A DNA stretch of 64,000 bases from contig NZ_PVTT01000002.1 of assembly GCF_003003095.1 (NCBI RefSeq), forward strand, positions 806,001 to 870,000, written 5' to 3'. Source of the DNA: Hasllibacter halocynthiae (GTDB taxonomy: Bacteria > Pseudomonadota > Alphaproteobacteria > Rhodobacterales > Rhodobacteraceae). Below the pieces are notes generated by a model. The model was given only the letters and a program-made list of their open reading frames with translations. It ran no database searches and was not told where the DNA came from. Numbering within the stretch: position 1 is the first letter of the stretch; the number at the start of each line of letters is the position of its first letter. Below, in pieces: positions 8,445 to 17,041 of the stretch. The translations under genes and the position numbers were made by a program.

Positions 8445-9464
8445 CTACTCGGCCGCCTCGCTCGCGCCCTCGACGCCGAAGCGCGCCGCCACGTCCGGGG
8501 CGTAGCGGGCGAGGTCGGCGCGCAGGCGCTCCAGCGCGAGGTCCTTCTGCTTGGCCTCGATCATCACGTCGAAGACGAGGCCCTCGGCGTCGCGCAGGAA
8601 GCGGATGAACTCGAACGGCTGGACGTAGTCGGCATGGCCCGTCCAGATCGGCGGCGCCGGGACCAGCTTCGGCTTGCCGGTCTTGCGGTCCTTCCGCTCG
8701 AGCATCCGGGTCTCCGTCCGGGGCGAGGAGAAGTGCATCTTCGGGCGCACCCCGTCGGGCCATGTGGCGAGGCAGGCGGCGAAGGCGGAGACCAGCTCCT
8801 CCTCCGGCTCGTGGAGGCACCACCAGTGCTGGTGGTCGAAGACGAGGGGCACGCCCGTCCGCTCGTGGATCCAGAGCGTGTCGGTGGCCGAGAAGCGGAT
8901 GTCGTCGTTCTCCAGCACCAGGCGGCGCCGGACGGGTTCGGGCAGGCGGTCCCAGGTGGCCGCCCAGCGGGCGCGGGACGCCTCGCGATCCCCGTAGGTG
9001 CCGCCTACGTGGATCACGATCACCGCCTCCGGCCCGAGGCCCATCAGGTCGAGGATGCGCGCCGAGGAGGCGAGGTCGTTCACCGACTTCTCCAGCACGG
9101 CCTCGTCGGGCGTGTTCAGGAGGATGAACTGCGGGGGGTGGAAGGAGAGGCGGACGTCGAGCCGCTCCGCCTTGGCGCCGATGGCGGCGAGCTCCCCGGC
9201 GCTATCCTCCACCATGCCGTGGAACTGGGGCATGTCGGGATGGGTCGCGTAGGGCGCGAGGTCCGAGGACATGCGGTACATGCGGATGCCGCGCGCCGCG
9301 CAGTGATCGAGGATCGCGTCGAGGTACTCCAGCGAGACCTTCAGGTGCGGGGCGTTCTTCCATCGGCGGCTGTCGTTTGACTTGAGGTCCGGCCGGGCGA
9401 GGACCTTGACCGGGAAGCCGAGGCGTTGGGGATCGTGGGCGTGCATGAGGGTGCAACGATCCAT
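8445..9464 (-). CDS. uvsE: UV damage endonuclease UvsE/UvdE
   Basis: A TIM-barrel, metal-dependent endonuclease that nicks DNA 5' to UV photoproducts and other lesions, an alternative to nucleotide excision repair. The 339-residue protein has the family order: the N-terminal RLGFPVKV strand, PHLKVSLEYLDAIL, the metal-site regions SFHPPQ, VIHVGG, LENDD, VFDHQHW and the late DVMIEAK strand. The ATG at 9464 has no SD; an internal ATG at 9446 would also fit. It is transcribed divergently from the DHH phosphoesterase gene 53 bases away, which may share repair or nucleotide-turnover functions. Confidence 0.9.
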   Translation of the reverse strand: MDRCTLMHAHDPQRLGFPVKVLARPDLKSNDSRRWKNAPHLKVSLEYLDAILDHCAARGIRMYRMSSDLAPYATHPDMPQFHGMVEDSAGELAAIGAKAERLDVRLSFHPPQFILLNTPDEAVLEKSVNDLASSARILDLMGLGPEAVIVIHVGGTYGDREASRARWAATWDRLPEPVRRRLVLENDDIRFSATDTLWIHERTGVPLVFDHQHWWCLHEPEEELVSAFAACLATWPDGVRPKMHFSSPRTETRMLERKDRKTGKPKLVPAPPIWTGHADYVQPFEFIRFLRDAEGLVFDVMIEAKQKDLALERLRADLARYAPDVAARFGVEGASEAAE

Positions 9465-9517
9465 CCGGGGGGTGATGTTCCGGAACGCGGGCGACGGGCG
9501 GGGGTTGGACCCGGGCC

Positions 9518-10540
9518 ATGATCACCCATCCCGACTTCGCCGCGCGGGCCGCCCGGACCTTCGGGGATTTCCTGGAAGGCGGCGCGCCCTCGCTGATCCT
9601 GTCGCATGACGACGCGGACGGCCTTTCCTCCGCCGCGTTGCTGGGGCGGGGAACGGGGGCGCCGGTCCGGCTGGTGGGGCGGGGGCTGAACGCCTGGACC
9701 GACCCCGTGGCGGAGGAGGTGGCCGGCGAGGCGCTGGTGGTCGCCGACCTAGGGATGCGGGACCGGATGCTGGGCCGGCGTCTGTGCGTGATCGACCATC
9801 ACGTTCCCGCCGGCCGGCCCGAGGGGGCGGCGATGATCCACGGCGAGGGGCTGGACCCGGTCCCCTCCGCCTCGCTCCTGGCGTGGTGGGCGCTGGGCGC
9901 GCCGGAGGATCGGCTGTGGCTCGCCGCGCTGGGATGCATGGGCGACTACGGCGACAAGGGCGGGCACGCGGAGGTGGCGCCGGCCAAGAAGCGCTACGGC
10001 GCCGGCAAGCTGCGCGAGCTGACGAGCTTGGTCAACGCGCCGCGCCGGTCGGCGGCGGGCGACGGCGCCCCTGCGCTGGCGCTGCTGGCCGCGGCCGAGG
10101 ATCCGGCGGACGCGCTGTCGGGCCGGCATCCAGGCCTCGCCGAGTGCGAGGGCGCGCGAGAGGAGGTGAAGGCCGCCGCCGCCGAGGCCCGGCGCGCGCC
10201 GCCGCGCTTCGGGGCGCGCTACGGCGGCGACCTCGCGGTGGTGCGGATCGACACGCCCTGCCAGGTGCACCCGCTGACCGCGCAGTCCTGGGTGGGGCGG
10301 CTGCGCGGCGCGACGGTCCTTTGCGCCAACTTCGGCTTCCTGCCAGGCATGGTCTCATTCTCCGGGCGGGCGCCGGAGGGGGGCGACATCCCGGCGCTGC
10401 TGGCCCGGCACCGGCCGGAAGGGGCGGACCCCGCGCTCTACGGCAACGGGCACCGGCGGGCGGCGGGGGGCACGCTGCCCCGTGCGGCGTGGAACGCGCT
10501 GATGGGCGACCTCGGCTTCGGGCCGGAGCTGCGCGCCTGA
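9518..10540 (+). CDS. DHH-family phosphoesterase (RecJ/NrnA-like)
   Basis: A 340-residue soluble protein with the DHH motifs: SHDDADGLSSAALL near residue 29, VVADLGM near 75, and VIDHHVP near 90, which provide the Mn2+-binding aspartates and histidines. The C-terminal part resembles a DHHA1 region, ending with a GGHR-like NGHRRAAGG motif. Family members are single-strand exonucleases or nanoRNA/cyclic-dinucleotide phosphodiesterases; the sequence does not decide which. It lacks the OB-fold extension of a full-length RecJ. Forms a plus-strand pair with the NYN protein 41 bases downstream, suggesting nucleic-acid turnover. Confidence 0.85.
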   Translation: MITHPDFAARAARTFGDFLEGGAPSLILSHDDADGLSSAALLGRGTGAPVRLVGRGLNAWTDPVAEEVAGEALVVADLGMRDRMLGRRLCVIDHHVPAGRPEGAAMIHGEGLDPVPSASLLAWWALGAPEDRLWLAALGCMGDYGDKGGHAEVAPAKKRYGAGKLRELTSLVNAPRRSAAGDGAPALALLAAAEDPADALSGRHPGLAECEGAREEVKAAAAEARRAPPRFGARYGGDLAVVRIDTPCQVHPLTAQSWVGRLRGATVLCANFGFLPGMVSFSGRAPEGGDIPALLARHRPEGADPALYGNGHRRAAGGTLPRAAWNALMGDLGFGPELRA

Positions 10541-10581
10541 GGGCGGTTCCCCCCGGACGCGGCGCGGCGTAAGCCCGCGGC

Positions 10582-11340
10582 ATGGCAGATCAGAAACGAC
10601 CCCTCCTCGCCGTCCTCATCGACGCGGACAACACCTCGCCCAAGCACGCGGGGGCCATCTTCGAGGAGATCGCCGCCATCGGCGAGGCGAGCGTGCGCCG
10701 ATGCTACGGCGACTTCTCCTCCAGCCAGATGGCGGGGTGGAACAAGGTGCAGGCCGAGTACGGCCTCGTCCCGCATCACAGCCCGGCCAACACGGTCGGC
10801 AAGAACGCCTCCGACATCTCGCTCGTGATCGACGCGATGGACATCCTGCACACGGGGCGCTTCGACGGCTTCGTGCTGGTGAGCAGCGACAGCGACTTCA
10901 CGCGCCTCGCCTCCCGGGTGCGCGAGCAGGGGCTGGACGTCTACGGGATCGGTCAGAAGAAGACGCCCGAGGCGTTCCGCAAGGCCTGCAAGCGGTTCAT
11001 CTTCATCGAGAACCTCGACGGCGTGACCCTGGGGGGCGGCGGGCGGCCGCGTGGGGCGAGGAAGGTCGAGGCCAAGGAGGAGGCGCCCGAGATCGTGGAG
11101 CCGATCAAGGGCGACCTCAACGAGGCGCGCGACGCGATCCTCAAGGCGATGGACGCGATCGACCAGGACGACGAGTGGTACGCGCTGGGTCCCCTCGGGC
11201 AGTTCCTGACCGCCTCGAACCCCGATTTCGACACCCGGACCTATGGCAAGAAGAAGCTCTCGGACCTCGTGCAGGACATCAAGGTGTTCGAGACGCGCCG
11301 GGGCTCGTCGAACCAGCTCCTCGTGCGGCGGATCGACTAG
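10582..11340 (+). CDS. NYN domain protein with C-terminal OST-HTH (LOTUS) domain
   Basis: A 252-residue protein. The N-terminal NYN (PIN-like, LabA/DUF88) nuclease domain has the acidic residues IDADN (near residue 13), SDISLVIDAMD and SSDSDFTRL that bind the catalytic metal. A charged linker follows, then residues ~175-250 form an OST-HTH/LOTUS domain (GPLGQFLTASNPDFDTRTYG, KKLSDLVQ), an RNA-binding winged helix. Predicted to be an RNA-processing nuclease; no bacterial member of this exact architecture has a substrate that I can state from sequence. Ends 31 bases from a convergent transglycosylase gene. Confidence 0.88.
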   Translation: MADQKRPLLAVLIDADNTSPKHAGAIFEEIAAIGEASVRRCYGDFSSSQMAGWNKVQAEYGLVPHHSPANTVGKNASDISLVIDAMDILHTGRFDGFVLVSSDSDFTRLASRVREQGLDVYGIGQKKTPEAFRKACKRFIFIENLDGVTLGGGGRPRGARKVEAKEEAPEIVEPIKGDLNEARDAILKAMDAIDQDDEWYALGPLGQFLTASNPDFDTRTYGKKKLSDLVQDIKVFETRRGSSNQLLVRRID

Positions 11341-11362
11341 CGGCGCCCCCGAGGGGACGCCG
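11341..11362. terminator. Hairpin between convergent genes
   Basis: CGGCGCCCC (11341-11349), loop CGA, then GGGG-A-CGCCG (11353-11362): a nine-pair stem with one bulged A right after the NYN stop codon and ten bases before the transglycosylase stop. There is no T-run, so this is a likely but non-canonical bidirectional terminator. Confidence 0.45.
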
Positions 11363-11371
11363 CCGGGCCCT

Positions 11372-12175
11372 TCAGAGCGCCGAGCCGATCCGCTCGCCCG
11401 CGCGGGCGATCGCCTGCTGGTAGACGGTCGCCGCGTTCCAGTCGTTCAGGACGCGGAAGTTCTGCGTGCCCTCGCCGAAGGGCTGCCCGGGCTGCCAGCC
11501 CTTCTGGCGCAGGAAGTTGGCCGTCGAGGCCAGGGCGTCGGCCTCGTCGTAGAAGTTGACCCGCCCGTCGCCGTTGCCGTCCGCGCCGTAGCGGATCGCG
11601 TTGGCGGGCAGGAACTGGGTATGCCCCAGCTCGCCGTGGAAGGCGCCGACTTGGCCGGGCGAGAGCATCCCGCGGTCCACCATCTGCAGCGCGGCGAGGG
11701 CGTGGGGCGTGAAGAAATCCGACCGGCGGCAGTCATAGGCCACGGTGGAGATGGACGAGACCACCGGCTCGGACCCCATGTTGCGACCGAACCCGGTCTC
11801 CATCCCGTGGATGGCGATGAGCACGCCGGCGGGCACGCCGTAGCGCTGCTCGAGCGCCTGGTAGAAGCCGCGGTTGGCGTTCAGCCGCTGCCGACCCGTC
11901 GCCGCGAACCCGTCGAGGCTGCCCAGGCGGATGCGGATGAAGTCATCGAGGCTGTAGCGAACGCCGGTCTGGTTGCGGTCGGCGTTGATGGTCCCCTGCG
12001 AGTAGCGCGCCGAGGCGAGGGCGTCCAGGCCCCGCTGGCCGATCCCGGCGGCGGCGGCCTCCTGGGCGAAGGATTGCTTCCAGGCTTCGAACCCCGAGGC
12101 GTCGTTGCCGCACTGGGCGGCGAGGGCGGCGGTGGGCAGCGAGAGGGCGGCGGCGATCAGCGCGCGGCGAATCAT
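11372..12175 (-). CDS. Lytic murein transglycosylase, MltB-like
   Basis: Cleaves the glycan strand of peptidoglycan with formation of 1,6-anhydro-muramic acid. The 267-residue protein has a Sec signal peptide (RRALIAAALSLPTAALAA) and an MltB-type catalytic domain: the catalytic Glu in HGMETGFG, the TVAYDCRRSDFF segment and GELGHTQFLP. It stops after the catalytic domain, without the peptidoglycan-binding domain found in the paralogue at 58.8-59.9 kb. The ATG at 12175 has an SD (GGAG) and starts the signal peptide; upstream in-frame codons are not needed. Periplasmic, wall remodelling. Confidence 0.9.
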   Translation of the reverse strand: MIRRALIAAALSLPTAALAAQCGNDASGFEAWKQSFAQEAAAAGIGQRGLDALASARYSQGTINADRNQTGVRYSLDDFIRIRLGSLDGFAATGRQRLNANRGFYQALEQRYGVPAGVLIAIHGMETGFGRNMGSEPVVSSISTVAYDCRRSDFFTPHALAALQMVDRGMLSPGQVGAFHGELGHTQFLPANAIRYGADGNGDGRVNFYDEADALASTANFLRQKGWQPGQPFGEGTQNFRVLNDWNAATVYQQAIARAGERIGSAL

Positions 12176-12262
12176 GGTGGAGGCTCCGGTGCGTGTTGCG
12201 ATGCGCGGCAACCTAGGCCGGATCGGCCGGTTATCGAAAGACCGGCCCCGGCGCGGCGCGCG

Positions 12263-12892
12263 TCAGCCGGCGGCGTAGCGCGCGAGGAAGGTCCGGACGG
12301 CCTCGTCGACGACGTAGCGCCGTTCGTCCTCGGTGGGGGTGCCCATGCCGAAGATCACGCGCGGCAGGACCATGGCCTTGCAGAGCTCGTGAAACTGCTC
12401 GGCGGCCATGTCGTGGTCCTCGATCCGCAGCTCGCCGCGATCCTCGGCCTTGCGCAGGAAGTCGACGAGATGGGCGCGCATCACGAGCGGCCCGGATTCG
12501 TAGAACTCGCGCGCGAGCGCGGGGAAGCGCTCGCCCTCGGCGACGCAGATGCGGAACACGCGCTGGCCGAACTCGGAGGTGATGAACTCCAGCATCGTGA
12601 GGCCGGCGCGGGTCAGCACCTCGGCGACCGGCGCGTCCTCGTCGATGTCGCCCATGGCGATCCCGGACTGGCGCTGGCACTCGCACTTGCCGACATGGAG
12701 GAACAGCACGCGCTTGTCCGCGAAGTAGGAGTAGAGCGTCGCCTTGGAAACGCCCGCCTCGCGCGCGATGGCGTCGACGCTCGCCCCCTCGAACCCGTCG
12801 CGCAGGAAGACGGCGCGCGCGCCGTCGACGACCTGGGCGACCTTGCGGCCCTGGATCGGCTTGGCCTCGGGAAGGGGGGATTGGTCCTGCAT
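12263..12892 (-). CDS. TetR/AcrR family transcriptional repressor
   Basis: A 209-residue regulator. The N-terminal helix-turn-helix (residues ~20-60) is typical: GARAVFLRDGFEGASVDAIAREAGVSKATLYSYFADKRVLF. The C-terminal ligand domain resembles the TetR_C group with the conserved FRICVAEGERFP segment. It is divergent from the AEC transporter gene, with a palindromic operator and its own promoter between them, so autorepression is likely. The start ATG lies six bases after the -10 and has no SD, which suggests a leaderless message. The effector ligand is unknown. Confidence 0.9.
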   Translation of the reverse strand: MQDQSPLPEAKPIQGRKVAQVVDGARAVFLRDGFEGASVDAIAREAGVSKATLYSYFADKRVLFLHVGKCECQRQSGIAMGDIDEDAPVAEVLTRAGLTMLEFITSEFGQRVFRICVAEGERFPALAREFYESGPLVMRAHLVDFLRKAEDRGELRIEDHDMAAEQFHELCKAMVLPRVIFGMGTPTEDERRYVVDEAVRTFLARYAAG

Positions 12893-12898
12893 GCCCGA

Positions 12899-12928
12899 GA
12901 GATAGAGGATTGAACCGAACGGTTCAAT
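12899..12928 (-). promoter_or_regulatory. tetR promoter with overlapping palindromic operator
   Basis: On the minus strand, TTGAAC (complement of 12922-12927), 17 bases, then TATCTC (complement of 12899-12904) and six bases to the ATG. The operator at 12909-12928 has perfect 8-base arms, ATTGAACC and GGTTCAAT, around a 4-base centre, and covers the -35 and most of the spacer, the usual place for TetR-type autorepression. It lies about 45-65 bases upstream of the AEC start, so control of that gene is possible too. Confidence 0.7.
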
Positions 12929-12972
12929 CGGGAGGGCTCGCCGCGCCGCGGCGTCGCTGCTAGGGCGGCACG

Positions 12973-13890
12973 GTGGTTCCGGTCCTTCTCCAGACGCTGC
13001 CCTTCTTCGCGCTGATCGGGCTGGGCTACGGCGCCGGCCGCAGCGGGTTCTTCGGGCCGGAGGCGACGGCCGCGCTGACGAGGTTCGTCTTCTACTTCGC
13101 GCTCTCTGCCATGCTGTTCGGCTTCGCCGCGACACTCTCGCTGGGGGAGATCTGGTCCCCGAACTTCGTGCTGGCCTACCTGATCGGGTCGGGGGCGCTC
13201 TATCTCGTGGCGACGGGCGTCGCCTGGGCGCGCGGGACGGGCGCGGCCACCGCCGCCATCGAAGCGCAATGCGCCGTGATCGGCAACGTGGGCTTCCTGG
13301 GCATCCCGCTCCTCGCGCTCCTCCTCGGGGAGCGGGCGGTCGGGCCGGTGCTCATGGTACTGGCGACCGACCTGATCGTGTTCGGCTCGCTCGTGGTGAT
13401 CGTGATCACGGGATCGCGCGGCACCGTCTCGCCGCGCGTCCTGTTGACCGTCGGGCGGGGGCTGCTTGCGAACCCGATGATCGTCTCGATCACGTTGGGG
13501 CTGGCCTTCAGCGCGACCGGCTGGTCCCTGCCCGGGCCGGCGGCGTCCTTCCTCGACACGCTGGGGGCGGCGGCGACGCCCGGCGCGCTCTTCGCGATCG
13601 GGGCGAGCCTCGCGCACCTGCCCTTCGACAACCCGCGCGTCGCGGCATGGCTGACGGGGCTGAAGCTCCTCGTGCATCCGGCGGCGGTGGCCGCGGCGGC
13701 CCTGTGGATCGGGGTCGAGGCGCCGGGCGCCGGCGTGATGGTCGCCGCCGCCGCGCTGCCCGTGGCGGGCAACATCTACATCCTTGCCGCCCATTACCGC
13801 GTCGCGCCCGAGCGGGCGTCGGCGGCCATCCTCGTCTCGCACGTCCTCGCGGTGCTGACGGTGCCGGCGTGGATCGCCCTGCTGACATGA
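12973..13890 (+). CDS. AEC family transporter (auxin efflux carrier type)
   Basis: A 305-residue membrane protein with about ten hydrophobic segments, in the auxin-efflux/malonate-carrier superfamily: the first helix ends [10 protein letters not shown], with [11 protein letters not shown] in the middle and the late GNIYILA motif characteristic of the family. The substrate is probably an organic acid or a small aromatic compound but cannot be read from sequence. The GTG at 12973 has TAGGGC six bases upstream and no SD. First of a five-gene plus-strand run; its TGA overlaps the next ATG. Divergent TetR is the likely regulator. Confidence 0.85.
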   Translation: MVPVLLQTLPFFALIGLGYGAGRSGFFGPEATAALTRFVFYFALSAMLFGFAATLSLGEIWSPNFVLAYLIGSGALYLVATGVAWARGTGAATAAIEAQCAVIGNVGFLGIPLLALLLGERAVGPVLMVLATDLIVFGSLVVIVITGSRGTVSPRVLLTVGRGLLANPMIVSITLGLAFSATGWSLPGPAASFLDTLGAAATPGALFAIGASLAHLPFDNPRVAAWLTGLKLLVHPAAVAAAALWIGVEAPGAGVMVAAAALPVAGNIYILAAHYRVAPERASAAILVSHVLAVLTVPAWIALLT

Positions 13891-14348
13891 TCTGGATCGA
13901 TGCGGATGCGTGCCCCGTCCGGGCCGAGGCCGAGGCGGTCGCGATCCGCGCGGGGGTGCCGCTCGCGCATGTGTGCAACGGCGGCATCCGCGCGCCCGCG
14001 CATCCGCTGCTGCGGGTGATCTACGTGGACGGCGGCCCGGACGAGGCCGACAAGCGCATCGCGGCGGAATGCGGGCCCGGCGACGTGGTGGTGACGGCGG
14101 ACATCCCGCTGGCCGCCCGCGCGGTCGAGGCCGGCGCGCTGGTGGTGAAGCCGGACGGCGAGGTGCTGGACGCGCGGAACGTCGGGCGGGCGCTGGCCGC
14201 CCGCGACCTGATGGCCGACCTGCGCGCGGCGGACCCGTTCCGCCGCGGCGGAGGGCGGCCCTTCGGCAAGGCGGACCGCGCACGGTTCAAGGATGCGCTC
14301 GACCGGGCCCTCCGCGCGGCTAGCTCCGCCGGGAAGGAGCCAGAATGA
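13887..14348 (+). CDS. YaiI/YqxD family protein (DUF188)
   Basis: A 153-residue soluble protein of the conserved YaiI/YqxD (UPF0178) family, a PIN-like fold. Recognised from the N-terminal [18 protein letters not shown], followed by the [16 protein letters not shown] segment and the C-terminal basic tail including [13 protein letters not shown]. The conserved aspartates suggest a metal-dependent nuclease-like site, but no reaction is established. Starts in the ATGA overlap with the AEC gene and ends in another with the HAD gene, so it is certainly translated from the same message. Confidence 0.93.
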   Translation: MIWIDADACPVRAEAEAVAIRAGVPLAHVCNGGIRAPAHPLLRVIYVDGGPDEADKRIAAECGPGDVVVTADIPLAARAVEAGALVVKPDGEVLDARNVGRALAARDLMADLRAADPFRRGGGRPFGKADRARFKDALDRALRAASSAGKEPE

Positions 14349-14995
14349 CCAGCACAGAAGAGATCACCCGAACCGTCGACGCCGTCGTCTGGGACATCGG
14401 CAACGTCCTGATCGAATGGCAGCCCGAGCGGCACTACGATGCCGTCATCGGCGAGGAGCGTCGCCGCGCCATGTTCGACGCCATCGACCTGCACGGCATG
14501 AACGACCGCATCGACAAGGGCGAGCCGTTCCGCGACACGATCTACGCAGTGGCCGCCGAGCATCCCGAATGGGAGCGGGACATCCGCCGCTGGCACGACG
14601 AGTGGATCGCGATGGCGAGCCCGCCCATCACCTGGTCGATCGAGCTGCTGCGCGCCCTGCGCTCGAAGGGGATCCCGTGCTTCGCGCTGAGCAACTTCGG
14701 GACCGGCTCCTTCGCGTATGCCGAGACGCAGTATCCCTTCCTGACCGAGTTCGACCTTCGCTTCGTCTCGGGCCAGCTCGGCACCATCAAGCCGGAGGCG
14801 CGCATCTACGAGATCGTCGAGGAGGAGTCGGGCGTCAGGCCGGAGCACCTCCTCTTCACGGACGACCGCGCCGAGAACGTCGAGGCCGCGGCGGCGCGTG
14901 GCTGGCAGACGCATCGCTTCGACGGGCCGGCCGGCTGGGCCGAGCGGCTGGTGGCCGAGGGGCTGCTGACCGCCGCCGAAGCCGCCGAACGATGA
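14345..14995 (+). CDS. HAD-family hydrolase (YihX-like phosphatase)
   Basis: A 216-residue haloacid-dehalogenase superfamily phosphatase. Motif I is [12 protein letters not shown] with the nucleophile Asp, the DxGN form seen in YihX-type sugar phosphatases. Motif II is FALSNFG, motif III the Lys in [10 protein letters not shown] and motif [15 protein letters not shown] clear SD (GGAAGGAG) precedes the ATG that overlaps the previous stop. The substrate is unknown, with small phosphorylated sugars or nucleotides as the family norm. The end overlaps the ornithine cyclodeaminase-like start by four bases. Confidence 0.9.
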   Translation: MTSTEEITRTVDAVVWDIGNVLIEWQPERHYDAVIGEERRRAMFDAIDLHGMNDRIDKGEPFRDTIYAVAAEHPEWERDIRRWHDEWIAMASPPITWSIELLRALRSKGIPCFALSNFGTGSFAYAETQYPFLTEFDLRFVSGQLGTIKPEARIYEIVEEESGVRPEHLLFTDDRAENVEAAAARGWQTHRFDGPAGWAERLVAEGLLTAAEAAER

Positions 14996-15885
14996 GCCGC
15001 CCGCCTCACCTGGGCGAGGACGTCGCGGGCCGCCTCGATTGGCTGGCGCTGACGGACGCGCTGGCCGAAGGGCATCGCGGCCCGCGGGCGCAGGTCTCCG
15101 ACGCGGTCGTGCGGGCCGGCGGCAAGACGCTGCTGAACCGCGCGGCCTGGGCGCCGGGGGTGGGCGCGCTGGTCAAGACCGCGACCGTCGTGCCGGACGC
15201 GGACCCTTCGGTGAACGGGGCGGTGACGCTGTTTCGCGACGCGGACGGGGGGATCGAGGCGACGATCGACTTCCACCTCCTGACGAAGTGGAAGACCGCC
15301 GGCGATTCGCTCCTCGGGGCGCGGCGGCTGGCCCGGCGGGGCAGCGCGGACGTCCTGATCGTGGGGGCGGGAGCCGTGGGCCATTCGCTGCGCGAGGCCT
15401 ACGGCGCCCTCTTCCCGCGGGCGGCGTTCCGAATCTGGAACCGGACGCCGGAGAAGGCCGAGGCGCTGGCGGCCCGGTTCGACCGAACGGCGGTCGCCCC
15501 GGACCTCGAGGCGGCGGTGCGTGCCGCAGACGTGGTCACGGTCGCGACCATGAGCACCGAGCCCGTGGTCCGCGGCGCGTGGCTGCGGCCGGGCACGCAT
15601 CTCGACCTGATCGGCGCCTACCGGGCCGACATGCGCGAGGCGGACGACGACGCGCTGCAGGCGGGCCGGCTCTTCGTCGACAGCCGGGACACCACCCTGG
15701 CCCATATCGGCGAGCTGACGGACCCGCTGGCGCGTGGCGCGATCGGCGAGGCCGACGTCGTCGCCGACTTTTGGGACATGGACCGCATGACCCGGACCTC
15801 CGAGGACGAGATCACCGTGTTCAAGAACGGCGGCGGGGCGCATCTGGACCTCATGGCCGCGCGCTGGATGCTCTCGCACGCCTGA
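14992..15885 (+). CDS. Ornithine cyclodeaminase / mu-crystallin family protein
   Basis: A 297-residue NAD(P)-dependent enzyme of the OCD/mu-crystallin family. It shows the dinucleotide-binding stretch VLIVGAGAVGHSLREAY near residue 125, WNRTPEKAEALAARF after it and VTVATMSTEPVVRGAWLRPGTHLDLIGAY, the family core. Members cyclise ornithine to proline, reduce ketimines or make other imino acids; the sequence does not choose. It starts in the ATGA overlap with the HAD gene, and zapE follows after 79-85 bases. Confidence 0.88.
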   Translation: MSRPPHLGEDVAGRLDWLALTDALAEGHRGPRAQVSDAVVRAGGKTLLNRAAWAPGVGALVKTATVVPDADPSVNGAVTLFRDADGGIEATIDFHLLTKWKTAGDSLLGARRLARRGSADVLIVGAGAVGHSLREAYGALFPRAAFRIWNRTPEKAEALAARFDRTAVAPDLEAAVRAADVVTVATMSTEPVVRGAWLRPGTHLDLIGAYRADMREADDDALQAGRLFVDSRDTTLAHIGELTDPLARGAIGEADVVADFWDMDRMTRTSEDEITVFKNGGGAHLDLMAARWMLSHA

Positions 15886-15970
15886 TGGCAAGCCGGACGG
15901 GCCGTGGGCGGCCGCGGCGCTTCGCCGGCGACGGGGTGGCGCGCGGGCCCGGCGATGCTAGGGCATGGCC

Positions 15971-17041
15971 ATGACGGTGCGGACGGCCTGGGAGCGGGAG
16001 GTGGCGGCGGGGCGGCTGGAGCCGGACCCCGCCCAGGAAGCCGCGATCCCGGCGCTGGACCGCGTCCTCTCGGAGGCGGAGGCGGCGCCCGAGCGGGGCG
16101 GCCTGTTCCGGCGGGCGAGGCCCGCGTCGGTTCGGGGGCTCTATCTCTGGGGCGGGGTGGGGCGCGGCAAGTCCATGCTGATGGACCTTATGGTCGCCGA
16201 GGCCGCCGTTCCCGTGCGCCGCGTCCACTTCCACGCCTTTATGCAGGAGGTGCAGGACGCCCTGCACGCAGAAAGGCGGAAAGGCACGGAGGACGCCCTG
16301 GCCCCCGTCGGGGACCGGATCGCCGAAGGGCTGCGGCTGCTGGCGCTGGACGAGATGCAGGTCACGGACATCGCGGACGCGATGATCGTCGGCCGCCTCT
16401 TCGAGCGGATGCTGCGGGCGGGCGTGGGGGTGGTCACGACATCGAACCGGCCGCCGCGGGACCTCTACAAGGACGGCCTCAACCGCGCGCTGTTCCTGCC
16501 CTTCGTCGATCTGATCGAGGAGCGGCTCGAGGTCCTGGAGATGGCCGGGGGCGCCGACCATCGGCAGGGTGCGATTGGGGAGGAGGACACCTGGCTCGTC
16601 CCCGCGGACGCCGCCGCGCGGGCGCGGATCGACGCGCTCTTCGCGGATCTCGCTGGGCCGGACGCTGGGCCGCTGACGCTGCGGGTCAAGGGGCGGGAGG
16701 TGACGCTGCCCGCCTTCGGGCGCGGCGCGGGGCGCGCCCCGTTCTGGGCGCTGTGCGGCGCCGCGCTGGGACCGGCGGACTACCTCGCGGTCGCGGATGC
16801 GGTGCGGGTGATGGCGATCGACGACGTACCCCGGCTGGGGCGGAGCAACTTCAACGAGGCCAAGCGCTTCGTGACGTTGATCGACGCGCTCTACGAGGCG
16901 CGGGTCCGGCTGATCGCATCGGCCGCGGACGAGCCGGGGGCGCTCTACGTCGAGGGGGAGGGGGCGTTCGAGTTCGAGCGGACGGCTTCGCGCCTGCGGG
17001 AGATGACGCGGGCGGGTTGGGGCGGCGGGCCGGCGGGCTAG
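15971..17041 (+). CDS. zapE: Cell division protein ZapE (AFG1-like ATPase)
   Basis: An AAA-type ATPase that associates with the Z ring under stress in E. coli and resembles mitochondrial AFG1. The ~356-residue protein has Walker A GGVGRGKS, the HFHAFMQEVQDALH segment, Walker B LLALDEMQVTD, sensor-like VTTSNRPP and the family's FLPFVDLIEERLEV. Two starts are possible: ATG 15965 and ATG 15971. The second is preferred because TAGGGC at 15959-15964, a -10-like box, leaves exactly six bases before it. The TAG stop shares the palindrome CTAG with the stop of the convergent DUF7002 gene. Confidence 0.93.
   Translation: MTVRTAWEREVAAGRLEPDPAQEAAIPALDRVLSEAEAAPERGGLFRRARPASVRGLYLWGGVGRGKSMLMDLMVAEAAVPVRRVHFHAFMQEVQDALHAERRKGTEDALAPVGDRIAEGLRLLALDEMQVTDIADAMIVGRLFERMLRAGVGVVTTSNRPPRDLYKDGLNRALFLPFVDLIEERLEVLEMAGGADHRQGAIGEEDTWLVPADAAARARIDALFADLAGPDAGPLTLRVKGREVTLPAFGRGAGRAPFWALCGAALGPADYLAVADAVRVMAIDDVPRLGRSNFNEAKRFVTLIDALYEARVRLIASAADEPGALYVEGEGAFEFERTASRLREMTRAGWGGGPAG

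Noticed and set aside
9465-9517. LexA/SOS box in the uvsE-DHH intergenic region
   Set aside because: A palindrome GTTCCGGAAC is present at 9477-9486, but the alphaproteobacterial LexA site GTTC-N7-GTTC is not, so SOS control is not supported.
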